The notes under the pieces are model-generated. The model saw nothing but the letters and a program-made list of their open reading frames with translations. It was not told where the DNA came from and made no database searches. This document shows positions 1 to 8,909 of a DNA stretch of 37,605 bases, one piece after another. Made by a program: the position numbers and the translations under genes. Source of the DNA: Geobacter sp. Lineage in GTDB: Bacteria; Desulfobacterota; Desulfuromonadia; Geobacterales; Pseudopelobacteraceae. Position 1 is the first letter of the stretch, and every line of letters begins with the position of its first letter. The DNA is taken from NCBI GenBank assembly GCA_025360785.1, contig JANYBN010000222.1, positions 1 through 37,605 of the forward strand, read 5' to 3'.

Positions 1-39
1 AGTTGGTTTGATAATCAAAGAGCTGCGCAGCAACCCGCC

Positions 40-90
40 TTAACGGTGGGAAGGGAGCGCTGTAAGTCTAAAGTCCAGATAACAATTCAT
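40..90 (-). CDS. 16-codon ORF behind the riboswitches, possible leader peptide
   Basis: On the minus strand an ATG at 90-88 follows a good AAAGGAG ribosome binding site by a few bases and is the first start downstream of the second GEMM aptamer. It reads MNCYLDFRLTALPSHR and stops at 42-40. It is too short to be the usual riboswitch target, so it may be a leader peptide, the broken 5' end of a real gene, or meaningless. The true target probably lies beyond position 1. Low confidence. Confidence 0.2.
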   Translation of the reverse strand: MNCYLDFRLTALPSHR

Positions 91-141
91 ATCGTCTCCT
101 TTTGCTTGTTCCCGTTATTACGGGTTCGGTTGAAGAGTGGC

Positions 142-225
142 GATATTTCGGCGACCCGGCTGTCTTCAAGAGACCCTTGGGCTTTCCGTCCCCCCCTCGC
201 AGAGGGTTTAGTATTTTCGGATATC
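142..225 (-). promoter_or_regulatory. GEMM-I riboswitch aptamer, downstream copy of a tandem pair
   Basis: Read on the minus strand, it has the GEMM-I order: P1 (GATAT at 225-221 with ATATC at 146-142), the ACTAAAC strand, a P2 stem capped by a GCGA (GNRA) tetraloop at 200-197, the GGACGGAAAGCC junction, a P3 stem GGGTCT/AGAC, then AGCCGGGTCGCCGAA. The base aligned with Vc2 position G20, three before the AAAC, is A; in Geobacter this change marks 3',3'-cGAMP-preferring (GEMM-Ib) aptamers. It is closest to the ribosome binding site at about 97-103. No U-tract terminator follows within the window, so its output may be translational or beyond the edge. Alignment was by eye. Confidence 0.8.
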
Positions 226-306
226 ACTAGTCGTAACATTCTTAAATCATTGCATCCATTCAGCTAACCGCCACATCCTCCTTTCTTCTGTTGATCAACG
301 GAAAAC

Positions 307-355
307 AAAAAACCGGGAGCCATCCTGTCGACTAATCGATCATTCGGCATCCCGG
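307..355 (-). terminator. Riboswitch-controlled intrinsic terminator of the upstream aptamer
   Basis: On the minus strand the 3' part of the first aptamer, CCGGGATGCC (355-346), can pair with GGCTCCCGG (321-313), which is followed by six T (312-307). The stem has 9 pairs with one bulged T. Because the 5' arm is aptamer sequence, aptamer folding and terminator formation should exclude each other. Ligand binding would then allow readthrough, giving an ON switch (inference from pairing). Confidence 0.75.
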
Positions 356-420
356 CTGTCTCCATGAGACCCTAGGCTTTCCGCCCTACCCTTGCGGGTA
401 GTTTAGTATTATCGTGTATC
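337..420 (-). promoter_or_regulatory. GEMM-I riboswitch aptamer, upstream copy of a tandem pair
   Basis: This is the first-transcribed copy on the minus strand. It shows ACTAAACTACCC, a GCAA tetraloop at 395-392 closing a CTACCC/GGGTAG P2 stem, the GGCGGAAAGCC junction, a P3 stem GGGTCTC/GAGAC with a short loop, and AGCCGGGATGCCGAA. The position aligned with Vc2 G20 is A, as in the other copy, which supports cGAMP rather than c-di-GMP. It sits downstream of the deacetylase stop at 499 and points left. About 110 bases separate the two aptamers and contain the terminator of this one. Confidence 0.82.
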
Positions 421-498
421 AATTCTATTGAGTTTTGATTTATTCACTACCTACTAAGTCAACAATATATATTTTGTTGCAAAAACGCAACATGTTTT

Positions 499-1293
499 CT
501 ATTTCAACGGATAATCGGACATCCTGACAAACCGGAAACCGCGCCGCTGCAGCTCCGGCACCGCAGCAATGATACCTGCTCCTGTCCCCGCCTCAGGGTG
601 ATTCATATGCAGCAGCGCGATGTCGCCAGAGACGGCTTTCAAAAGTGCCGTTTTAACCTGCGCCGCGCTCCAGGTCGCCCCCGCATCCCCCAGAAGAGAA
701 TAGCCGGCAACCTCATGCCCGAGTCCCTGTGATATTTGAACCGCGATCTCGTCATAATAAGCGGTGCCCGAGCGATACAGTTTTGGCCGCACACCGCTGA
801 TCGCCTCAATCTTGCGGGCATTCAGCTCGATTTCCTCTACCACCTCGGCAACATTTTGCGTCCCGGCAATACCGTAAATCGACCGGCCGTTGATCGAAGC
901 GGGCTTGTGCCTGATTCCGTGGTTGGCGATTTCAAACAGCGGGTTGGCGGCTAATTGCCTGAACAGCCCGGGGTTCGCATCAATCCAGCGCCCATTGATA
1001 AAAAGCGTCGCCGGAATCTGCTGATCTATTAAAAAATCCAGCAGCCGGGAATCGACACCTTTCCCTTTACCGCTGCCGCAGGCATCGAGCGTCAGGGCGA
1101 TAACCTTCTCTTTCGTGTCCAGACGGGTGCGCACCCCCGGCACCTGTTCACCCCACCGAACTGGTTTTACATCGGCGTATCTAGATGTGGTTATTTCTTT
1201 AAGACTTTCCAGCGATGGCAGCGGCGCAGCGGCGAAAGCTGGTGAAGTAATTGTTATAAAGACGGAAAGTAGAGCGGCCGGGACTCTGTTCAT
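499..1293 (-). CDS. Secreted polysaccharide deacetylase (NodB-like)
   Basis: The 264-residue protein has a signal peptide (residues 1-21, ending SPAFA) and then a divergent NodB homology domain. Seen motifs are LTLDACG around Asp70 (the TFDDG-type motif), His125 and His129 in NHGIRHK (the metal-binding HxxxH), Arg174 in a YRSGTAYYD motif, and a late ALLHMNHP motif with His229. NodB enzymes remove N- or O-acetyl groups from glycans with a divalent metal; this one should act in the periplasm or be exported. The substrate cannot be told. The ATG at 1293 has an AAGGAAAA site upstream. A second, different deacetylase lies at 2918-3742. Confidence 0.85.
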   Translation of the reverse strand: MNRVPAALLSVFITITSPAFAAAPLPSLESLKEITTSRYADVKPVRWGEQVPGVRTRLDTKEKVIALTLDACGSGKGKGVDSRLLDFLIDQQIPATLFINGRWIDANPGLFRQLAANPLFEIANHGIRHKPASINGRSIYGIAGTQNVAEVVEEIELNARKIEAISGVRPKLYRSGTAYYDEIAVQISQGLGHEVAGYSLLGDAGATWSAAQVKTALLKAVSGDIALLHMNHPEAGTGAGIIAAVPELQRRGFRFVRMSDYPLK

Positions 1294-1319
1294 GGAATGT
1301 TTTCCTTATAATAATTCAT

Positions 1320-1413
1320 TACCGCAAAGGCGCAAAATCCGCAAAGAGACACAAGTCAATATCCTGCCCATTGACGTCCTTCTTCGCGTTCTTAGCGTCT
1401 TTGCGGTTCATTT
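1320..1413. repeat. Imperfect inverted repeat rich in CCGCAAAGRCGC units
   Basis: Between the deacetylase and the radical SAM gene the left arm reads TTACCGCAAAGGCGCAAAA and the right arm, on the other strand, reads AACCGCAAAGACGCTAAGA. The intervening bases contain further CGCAAAG and TTCGCG units. This type of sequence is a common dispersed intergenic repeat in many bacterial genomes (from memory). Its role here is unknown; it lies upstream of both divergent genes, within the 5' regions. Confidence 0.5.
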
Positions 1414-1512
1414 CTGTAATTAGCAAAAATACTTTACAGCTTGACAGGATAAATTATCGCGGTAGTCTGTCACGATTCTGTATCCAACACAAAATGTATC
1501 AGGAGTACCACC

Positions 1513-2835
1513 GTGGCACGACGCCTACCCAAAATGCTGTATGCCGATCATAAAGGAAACATCTTCGACCACCCCGAACTATGTATGGCAGGGATGAACG
1601 GCAACACGCCGACCCTGCCGGAGGATGTCGAGCTGATTCCCCTTCCCGAGGACAGCAGACTCTTTACGATGCCGGGCATGCCCCCCATCGCCTGGGACCA
1701 GCGCAAGAAAGCCTTCACCACCGTCGATACCCTGCGGGAGGGGAAACGGAGCCAACGTATTCAGGCCGTTTCCGCCTTCATGGCTCCCGGCTATCTGCGC
1801 ACCCTGCTGCCGGCATGCGACTACTCGCATAAGACCAAGCTGCTGCCGCTCTGGTCATATACCGCCGTGGGGTGGGATGAAGAGCGTGATTGTTTCGTAG
1901 TTGCCGCCAGCAAGGTGGACAACAACAGCAACTGGAATCCGGTCAATTACGACGACCGCACCCTCGACCCTCTGGTCAGGGAGATGCTGAAGCAGATGCC
2001 GGACAACCGCCTGCTGGAACAGCTGTCACGCTGTGCGGTCGATTATCACTGTTTTGCCGCAAAGAACCTGTTTTATCGCCGATGGGAAGCGCCTCTGCCT
2101 ACCTCGCCGGTCTGCAATTCGGCCTGCCTTGGGTGCATAAGCCTGCAGGAGTCGGAATGCTGCCCCTCTAATCACGAGAGGATCAGTTTCGTCCCGACAC
2201 CGGAAGAGCTGTGCGAGCTTGCCCTCCCCCATCTTGAACAGGCGGAGCAGGCGATCGTATCCTACGGCCAGGGGTGTGAGGGAGATCCGATACTGCAGGC
2301 CGACACGATTGCCGAAGCGACGCGGCGCATGAAAAAGGGAACTTCACGCGGTACGGTCAATTTCAACTCGAACGGCTCGATCCCCGAACGGGTGCAGCTG
2401 CTCTGCGACGCCGGGATGGATTCGTTCCGTTTCTCGATGAATTCGGTGCGTGAGGACACCTACAATAGTTACTACCGGCCAAAGGGGTATACCTTTGCCG
2501 ATGTTGTCAATTCGGTAAAGACAGCCAAGCAGGCCGACCGTTTCACCGCGATCAACTACCTCGTTTCCCCCGGTGTGTCCGACGCTCCTGAGGAAGTTGA
2601 GGCACTGTTGAAATTTGTCGCCGAGACGAATATCGATATGATCCAGATGCGCAATCTGTCGATCGATCCGGAGTACTACAACCGCGAAATGGGGGTACGG
2701 GGAAAGGGAATCGGCATGTACCGGCTGCTGCAGCGGTTGAAAAAAGAATTCCCGCGGCTGCAGTTCGGCTATTACAACCGTACAAAGGAAAATTTCTATC
2801 CGCCGGATCTGGAGACGGGGTGGCCGTTAAGGTAA
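1513..2835 (+). CDS. Radical SAM domain protein of unknown function
   Basis: The 440-residue protein starts at GTG 1513 with AGGAG at 1501-1505. The radical SAM motif CNSACLGC (Cys201, Cys205, Cys208) should bind the 4Fe-4S cluster that cleaves S-adenosylmethionine. It comes unusually late, after a roughly 195-residue N-terminal region with no recognised domain. A GQGCEGDP segment near 254-261 and a FRFSMNS strand follow, as in the radical SAM barrel. Cys216-Cys217 might add further metal ligands. The substrate is unknown. It stands alone, flanked by two deacetylase genes on the other strand. A function in cell-envelope glycan metabolism would be guesswork. Confidence 0.8.
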   Translation: MARRLPKMLYADHKGNIFDHPELCMAGMNGNTPTLPEDVELIPLPEDSRLFTMPGMPPIAWDQRKKAFTTVDTLREGKRSQRIQAVSAFMAPGYLRTLLPACDYSHKTKLLPLWSYTAVGWDEERDCFVVAASKVDNNSNWNPVNYDDRTLDPLVREMLKQMPDNRLLEQLSRCAVDYHCFAAKNLFYRRWEAPLPTSPVCNSACLGCISLQESECCPSNHERISFVPTPEELCELALPHLEQAEQAIVSYGQGCEGDPILQADTIAEATRRMKKGTSRGTVNFNSNGSIPERVQLLCDAGMDSFRFSMNSVREDTYNSYYRPKGYTFADVVNSVKTAKQADRFTAINYLVSPGVSDAPEEVEALLKFVAETNIDMIQMRNLSIDPEYYNREMGVRGKGIGMYRLLQRLKKEFPRLQFGYYNRTKENFYPPDLETGWPLR

Positions 2836-2845
2836 TACCCTGCGA

Positions 2846-2896
2846 TTAACGGTCATGTTGCCATGACTATAATACCCATGCCAACATGACCGTTAA
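2846..2896. terminator. Bidirectional terminator-like hairpin
   Basis: A perfect 15-bp inverted repeat (TTAACGGTCATGTTG at 2846-2860, complement at 2882-2896) with a 21-base loop lies between the convergent radical SAM and deacetylase genes. On the plus strand it runs into ACTTTTG. It probably ends transcription from both sides, although the T-tract is short. Confidence 0.65.
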
Positions 2897-2917
2897 CTTT
2901 TGCTCCTGTTCAAGGAA

Positions 2918-3742
2918 TCAATAGACGATATTCCGCTTTGGCGCGGTCCCCGCCACTATCTGCGTGAATGTCTTGCCCTGATCGGAGTTTATCAGCAGGT
3001 AGCGAGGCAGCCTGTTCACACTGTCCGCTTGAGTTGCATGATGGGCAACTATCGTGAAGGTGGCGACGTAACCGGCTTCGGCGGCTTTCTTAAGCAGATG
3101 GTCGTCGAAAATACCGAACGGCCAGGCCAGCATATCGACCTTTCCTCCCAACTCCTTTTCGATCTTCGCCTTTGATTTTGTCAGCTGAGTCACCACCGAT
3201 TTTTCATACTCTTGCGGATTCATCTTTTTCATGTCTCTCTTGAAGTTCGGGTGCCAGTAGGTATGGCTCTGAAAATCGAACAGGCCGCCCTTCTTCAACT
3301 CCCGGATCTGGTCCCAGGTCATCGCGTACTTGGCGTTTGAAATGGCCGAAGGGTAGATAAAAACCGTTACCGGCACATTGTACTTCTTAGCGAGCGGCAT
3401 CATGTCCGTGTACACCGATTTATGTGCATCGTCCTCGACTATCACTACAGACTTAGCTGCCGGGGCAGGGCCCTTCTTCTGATACCAGTCAACCAGCTGC
3501 CGCAGAGGAATGACCTTATAACCGTTGTCTTTCAGATATTTGAGGTGCGATTCAAAAACAGGTGTGGTGATCGTCATGCCGTCAGCCACCGTCGGTCCGA
3601 AACGGTGGTAGAGCAGTATCGGAACCCTGACTTCCTGGCTCACAACAGGAAGGTTCTTCTTGATTTCGGTAGGGGCGGCATGTGACAGGGGGATGGTTAA
3701 CGAGAATAACAACAGCAACAGCAGCAGCAAACGGCACTTCAT
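2918..3742 (-). CDS. Polysaccharide deacetylase with signal sequence (PgaB-like NodB domain)
   Basis: The ATG at 3742 follows GGAGG by 10 bases; a TTG at 3748 would add two residues. A poly-Leu signal sequence (residues 1-22) leads into LYHRF near 45, the Asp motif VEDDAH (Asp104, Asp105), the metal-binding QSHTYWHP (His160, His164) and a WPFG motif, all typical of NodB-type glycan deacetylases. PgaB-like enzymes act on poly-N-acetylglucosamine, but no pga genes are adjacent, so the substrate is open. A possible promoter lies upstream on the minus strand (GTGCAA/ATATAA complements at 3835-3806, 18-bp spacer). Confidence 0.85.
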   Translation of the reverse strand: MKCRLLLLLLLLFSLTIPLSHAAPTEIKKNLPVVSQEVRVPILLYHRFGPTVADGMTITTPVFESHLKYLKDNGYKVIPLRQLVDWYQKKGPAPAAKSVVIVEDDAHKSVYTDMMPLAKKYNVPVTVFIYPSAISNAKYAMTWDQIRELKKGGLFDFQSHTYWHPNFKRDMKKMNPQEYEKSVVTQLTKSKAKIEKELGGKVDMLAWPFGIFDDHLLKKAAEAGYVATFTIVAHHATQADSVNRLPRYLLINSDQGKTFTQIVAGTAPKRNIVY

Positions 3743-3990
3743 AAACAAATGACCTCCGGAAGATGATATCGAAAGTTATCTTAGCAAAGATGCGGCCTGG
3801 AAGCGATATAAATTGAGTGCGATCTGCCTGTGCAACTGGTTTGAGACCTTGGCAGTTTTCATCATACAGACGCAACAAAGGCAGAGTCACCCCACGTTTT
3901 TCCATGCTGGCGTGTGTCCAAACGTCGGTATACAAGAAAATCAATCAAAAACACTTTTTCAGACCTTTCACAAAAAATTTCAGTTACCCC

Positions 3991-4019
3991 TTGATTTTTG
4001 AAAGGGCACTGTTTATATT
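3991..4019 (+). promoter_or_regulatory. Sigma-70-type promoter of groESL
   Basis: TTGATT at 3991-3996 and TATATT at 4014-4019 are separated by 17 bp, directly upstream of the CIRCE operator. Transcription would start at about 4026. The 3749-3990 part of this 361-base intergenic region shows no other feature I can support. Confidence 0.7.
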
Positions 4020-4028
4020 CCGGGAGTA

Positions 4029-4055
4029 TTAGCACTCAACAGCTGTGAGTGCTAA
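4029..4055. promoter_or_regulatory. CIRCE operator (HrcA binding site)
   Basis: TTAGCACTC, nine bases, GAGTGCTAA is an exact match to the CIRCE consensus inverted repeat. HrcA represses groESL at this site and releases it on heat or misfolding stress when GroEL is titrated. It covers the expected transcription start. hrcA itself is not in the window. Confidence 0.97.
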
Positions 4056-4103
4056 TTTAGTCTTAACCACACCACCACACGAGGATAGAAAGGAGAAGGA
4101 CAA

Positions 4104-4391
4104 ATGAATTTACGACCACTTCAGGACCGCATCATCGTTAAGAGGGTAGAAGAAGAAACCAAAACAGCCGGGGGCCTTTTCATCCCTGAGACAGCCAAAG
4201 AAAAACCACAGCGCGGCGAAATCGTTGCTGCAGGCAACGGCAAGAAGACTGAAGACGGCAAAGTGCTGCCGCTGGATGTCAAAGTCGGCGACATCGTTCT
4301 GTTCGGCAAATATGCCGGCACTGAAGTCAAAGTTGACGGCAACGACTACCTGATGATGCGTGAAGACGACATTTTAGCTGTAGTAGAATAA
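4104..4391 (+). CDS. groES: Co-chaperonin GroES
   Basis: The 95-residue protein is normal length for GroES. It begins [14 protein letters not shown] and has the mobile loop [16 protein letters not shown] near residues 22-37 and the typical [15 protein letters not shown] end. It caps the GroEL ring and closes the folding chamber in the cytoplasm. AGAAAGGAG lies upstream of the ATG. groEL follows after 62 bases, and both are driven by the CIRCE-controlled promoter. Confidence 0.98.
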   Translation: MNLRPLQDRIIVKRVEEETKTAGGLFIPETAKEKPQRGEIVAAGNGKKTEDGKVLPLDVKVGDIVLFGKYAGTEVKVDGNDYLMMREDDILAVVE

Positions 4392-4435
4392 GAGTCTTTT
4401 TGCGAATACAAACAATTTAATAAAACCATACATAA

Positions 4436-6103
<1,668 letters not shown>

Positions 6104-6156
6104 GCCGAACGGCTGCACCCTGTATGACTTATTAGAAACATCAAGCTTAATGCATG

Positions 6157-6190
6157 GGCGGAAAACTTCGGTTTTCCGCCTTTGTTTTTT
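6157..6190 (+). terminator. Intrinsic terminator after groEL
   Basis: A perfect 10-bp stem GGCGGAAAAC/GTTTTCCGCC closed by a TTCG tetraloop is followed by TTTGTTTTTT. It is a textbook rho-independent terminator about 50 bases after the groEL stop. Confidence 0.95.
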
Positions 6191-6250
6191 TCTGTTGATG
6201 CGATAGTATATGGACCAGGACAATTAACGTTTGAGAACACCGGAGGATTT

Positions 6251-6568
6251 ATGGAATTAATCGGCAAAGCGTTGACTTTGAGTGAGCTGGTTGCATATCA
6301 GGACGGTTCGGTCGTCAGCAAGACACTGATTGACAAGAAGATCGGCACACTGACGATGTTTTCTTTCGGCGCCGGACAAGGGCTGAGCGAACATACCGCA
6401 CCGTTTGACGCCGTTGTTCAGGTCGTGGATGGCGAGGCGGAAGTGGTTATCAATGGTGAGCCGCAAACGGTAGCTGCCGGGCAGTTAATTATCATGCCGG
6501 CCAATATCCCTCATGAACTGAAAGCGGTCAAGCCGTTCAAAATGCTGCTGACGATGATCAGGGCGTGA
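6251..6568 (+). CDS. Small cupin-domain protein
   Basis: The ATG at 6251 follows GGAGG with good spacing and gives 105 residues; longer readings run into the groEL terminator. It is a single cupin barrel: motif 1 around residues 44-61 with His48, motif 2 (AAGQLIIMPANIPHEL) around 75-90 with His88. Motif 1 is degenerate (one His where HxH is usual), so metal binding is uncertain. Such short cupins may bind small ligands or protect oxygen-sensitive metabolism. hemH starts only 3 bases after the stop, so the two are probably co-transcribed and a haem-related role is possible, but that is inference. Confidence 0.85.
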   Translation: MELIGKALTLSELVAYQDGSVVSKTLIDKKIGTLTMFSFGAGQGLSEHTAPFDAVVQVVDGEAEVVINGEPQTVAAGQLIIMPANIPHELKAVKPFKMLLTMIRA

Positions 6569-6571
6569 GAT

Positions 6572-7534
6572 ATGTCTAAAAAAAAGACCGCCGTGCTGCT
6601 GCTCCAGATGGGGGGCCCGGACTCACTGCCCGCCATCGAGCCTTTTCTGTACAATCTGTTTTCCGACCGGGACATTATCCGCATCGGCCCGGCTTTCCTG
6701 CAACCGCTGATTGCCCGCTTCATCGCGCGCCGCCGTGCAAAGAAAGTCATGGAATATTATAAAAAAATCGGCGGCAAATCACCTATCCGTGAACTGACCG
6801 AACAACAGGCTACCGAGTTGGAAACGGTTCTGGGCGCCGGTTACCGTTGCTTTGTGGCCATGCGCTATTCGAAACCCGATACGGCTGCGGCACTGGCCGC
6901 TATCTCGCGCGAAGGGATCACCGACGTCATCGCCCTCTCGCTCTATCCGCATTATTCCCGCGCGACGGTCGGCTCAAGCATCAACGAACTGGAACGTGAG
7001 GTAAAAAAGTCAGATACCCAGTTCTGTATCTCCTATATCCGCCAGTTTTATGACCACCCTGCCTATATTGCCGCACTGTCGGAAAAGGTGGAACGCGGAC
7101 TGGCCGGATTTCCGGATCGCAGCAGCGTGCAGCTCGTTTTTTCGGCCCACGGCCTGCCGCAGTCGTTCATAGATTCGGGCGACCCCTATCTTGAACATAT
7201 TCAGGCCACCGTGCGCTTGACCATGGAACACTTCGAAGGTGTTTCTCACCATCTGGCTTTTCAGTCGCGCGCCGGCCCGGTCAAATGGCTGGAACCATCC
7301 ACCGAAGCAACAATTGCCGAGCTGGCTGCCGCCGGCTGCAAGCAGCTTCTGATGGTGCCGCTGTCGTTTGTCTCCGATCACATTGAAACCCTCTACGAAA
7401 TCGATATTCAGTACAAGGACGAAGCAACCTCACTTGGCATTGTCGATTTCCGGCGCACCGAAGCTCTCAACAGCTCCCCGGCTTTTATCGCCTGCCTTGC
7501 AGATCTGGTGAATCACTTGCAATCGAACGCATAG
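6572..7534 (+). CDS. hemH: Ferrochelatase
   Basis: The 320-residue protein inserts Fe2+ into protoporphyrin (or coproporphyrin) to make haem, a step in demand in a cytochrome-rich organism. Seen are the N-terminal [10 protein letters not shown] motif, [10 protein letters not shown] near 70-79, the catalytic His193 in [10 protein letters not shown], and Glu272 in [13 protein letters not shown], the second active-site residue. Length is typical. Whether it uses proto- or coproporphyrin cannot be told by eye. It is coupled to the upstream cupin gene with a 3-base gap. Confidence 0.95.
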   Translation: MSKKKTAVLLLQMGGPDSLPAIEPFLYNLFSDRDIIRIGPAFLQPLIARFIARRRAKKVMEYYKKIGGKSPIRELTEQQATELETVLGAGYRCFVAMRYSKPDTAAALAAISREGITDVIALSLYPHYSRATVGSSINELEREVKKSDTQFCISYIRQFYDHPAYIAALSEKVERGLAGFPDRSSVQLVFSAHGLPQSFIDSGDPYLEHIQATVRLTMEHFEGVSHHLAFQSRAGPVKWLEPSTEATIAELAAAGCKQLLMVPLSFVSDHIETLYEIDIQYKDEATSLGIVDFRRTEALNSSPAFIACLADLVNHLQSNA

Positions 7535-7565
7535 CATTTATGCCATTTAATTAGCGTTCAATATG

Positions 7566-7594
7566 TTGATTTTGTAAACTTTTTACTTCATATT
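7566..7594 (+). promoter_or_regulatory. Putative sigma-70 promoter of the 7634 gene
   Basis: TTGATT (7566-7571) and CATATT (7589-7594) with a 17-bp spacer lie in the AT-rich gap after hemH, 40 bases before the ATG at 7634. Confidence 0.5.
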
Positions 7595-7633
7595 GTTCAG
7601 TCAAATGCTGAAAATAAAAAGTAGAGGCTAGGG

Positions 7634-8812
7634 ATGTTCTTTAAAAGTCATTATATAATTTCAACTATTTTGCTGCTATGTGTTGCCGCCGCAATATTGC
7701 TTTACTCCAAAATATCGATTGATTACCGTCATGATCGTGAAGGAATCTATCTTCTCAGAGGCGAAAATGGCGACTGGCTGGAAGTAACCGACGACCTGTC
7801 TCCTGAAGATAGCGAACGGCTGTTGTGGGGAGCATCACTACCCAATCTAAAGGGTGCAAAGATCTCAACGGCATGCGTACCCACAGATAACAGGCCCTGT
7901 ACTAATTTCGAATGGAATGAACAATCCGGCAGAGGGTTCATCAAGACCTTATATCCTAACGGCAGAAAGCTTATCATCACTTTGGGACGTTATATCGGCA
8001 GCACTACCCACAAGCCTGTATCAGGTCTGTTTATCGGCGGGGGACTCCCTACCGGTGATCCGGACTATCAGGCGGCCAACAATAACGAAACCGGCATGTC
8101 ATACTTTGATGGCAATCGCTACTTCCACATCTGGTGCAATGTTAACGAAGGCATCGAGGATGCCGACAACCAGCAGATACTTCCTTCCACCTGGACTTTT
8201 CTCTCAAGCAAGGTTTTGGAAAATTCTGCTTTGGATTTGACAATAATCAGCAAACACCGGACCATGGTCAACAATGTGCCGGTATTTATTGAAAGAACCA
8301 TGTTCTACCAGACTGGAGATTCTTTCGTTACTTTGACCACAAAACTGACAAACAAAGGTAACATCCCGACATTTTTCAGGTATGTGTATGGCGATGAACC
8401 CTGGATCGGCAATTATTATACTTTTTCAAAAGGCAATATCGGCTGGTTCAAGGACGGCCTCATTACCACCGAGATGATGATAGACACTAGTAAGTATAAT
8501 TATCTCGGTATGTTTGATTATGGCAATCCACTCGCAGATGAATCCCATAGCTATACCGGCAAAGCAGATTTCATCGAGTGGGATCCGTTAAACCGACCGG
8601 ACATCGCCTATATTTCCAACAAGTTCGGCACTGTTGCCACGAATGATCAAAAGGTGCCCCTTACCAGCTATAAAAACAGAGTCATCTCCATGGAGTGGGG
8701 CCCGAAGAACCTGAATCCCGGTCAATCGTTTTCTTTTACCCTAAAAGTCGGCATGGCTGATAACGACCCGAAGACGGGGTTACCGATTAAGCCGGACACC
8801 CAATTGTACTAG
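7634..8812 (+). CDS. Unknown protein with N-terminal membrane anchor
   Basis: I do not recognise this 392-residue protein. Residues about 6-25 form one hydrophobic segment, an uncleaved anchor or signal sequence, placing the rest outside the cytoplasm. The body looks beta-rich, with many aromatic residues, Gly and Asn (for example GNRYFHIW and FRYVYGDEPW). The C-terminal part, with NRVISMEWGPKNLNPGQSF, resembles the last beta strands of sugar-mutarotase-like sandwiches, but this is an impression only. Codon use is more AT-rich than in its neighbours. It has its own likely promoter and no operon partner. A weak GAGG site lies upstream of the ATG. Confidence 0.75.
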   Translation: MFFKSHYIISTILLLCVAAAILLYSKISIDYRHDREGIYLLRGENGDWLEVTDDLSPEDSERLLWGASLPNLKGAKISTACVPTDNRPCTNFEWNEQSGRGFIKTLYPNGRKLIITLGRYIGSTTHKPVSGLFIGGGLPTGDPDYQAANNNETGMSYFDGNRYFHIWCNVNEGIEDADNQQILPSTWTFLSSKVLENSALDLTIISKHRTMVNNVPVFIERTMFYQTGDSFVTLTTKLTNKGNIPTFFRYVYGDEPWIGNYYTFSKGNIGWFKDGLITTEMMIDTSKYNYLGMFDYGNPLADESHSYTGKADFIEWDPLNRPDIAYISNKFGTVATNDQKVPLTSYKNRVISMEWGPKNLNPGQSFSFTLKVGMADNDPKTGLPIKPDTQLY

Positions 8813-8909
8813 ATTCTACCCACAATATTCATGTTGCCATTGTATGGTTAGCAAGCGATTAAATATAGATGCCGCACGATAAAAACTACCAGACAAAAAA
8901 GGAGATTTT

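Noticed and set aside
46-267. 73-codon plus-strand reading frame at the left edge
   Set aside because: It runs antisense through the riboswitch aptamer and ribosome site, has no family resemblance and no ribosome binding site of its own.
226-306. Ribosome-like AAAGGAGG followed by tiny frames between the two aptamers
   Set aside because: The start codons are too close to the site or the frames are under ten codons; probably an incidental purine stretch.
474-491. TGTTGC/GCAACA inverted repeat as terminator for the first deacetylase
   Set aside because: The stem is only 6 bp and no T-tract follows on the minus strand.
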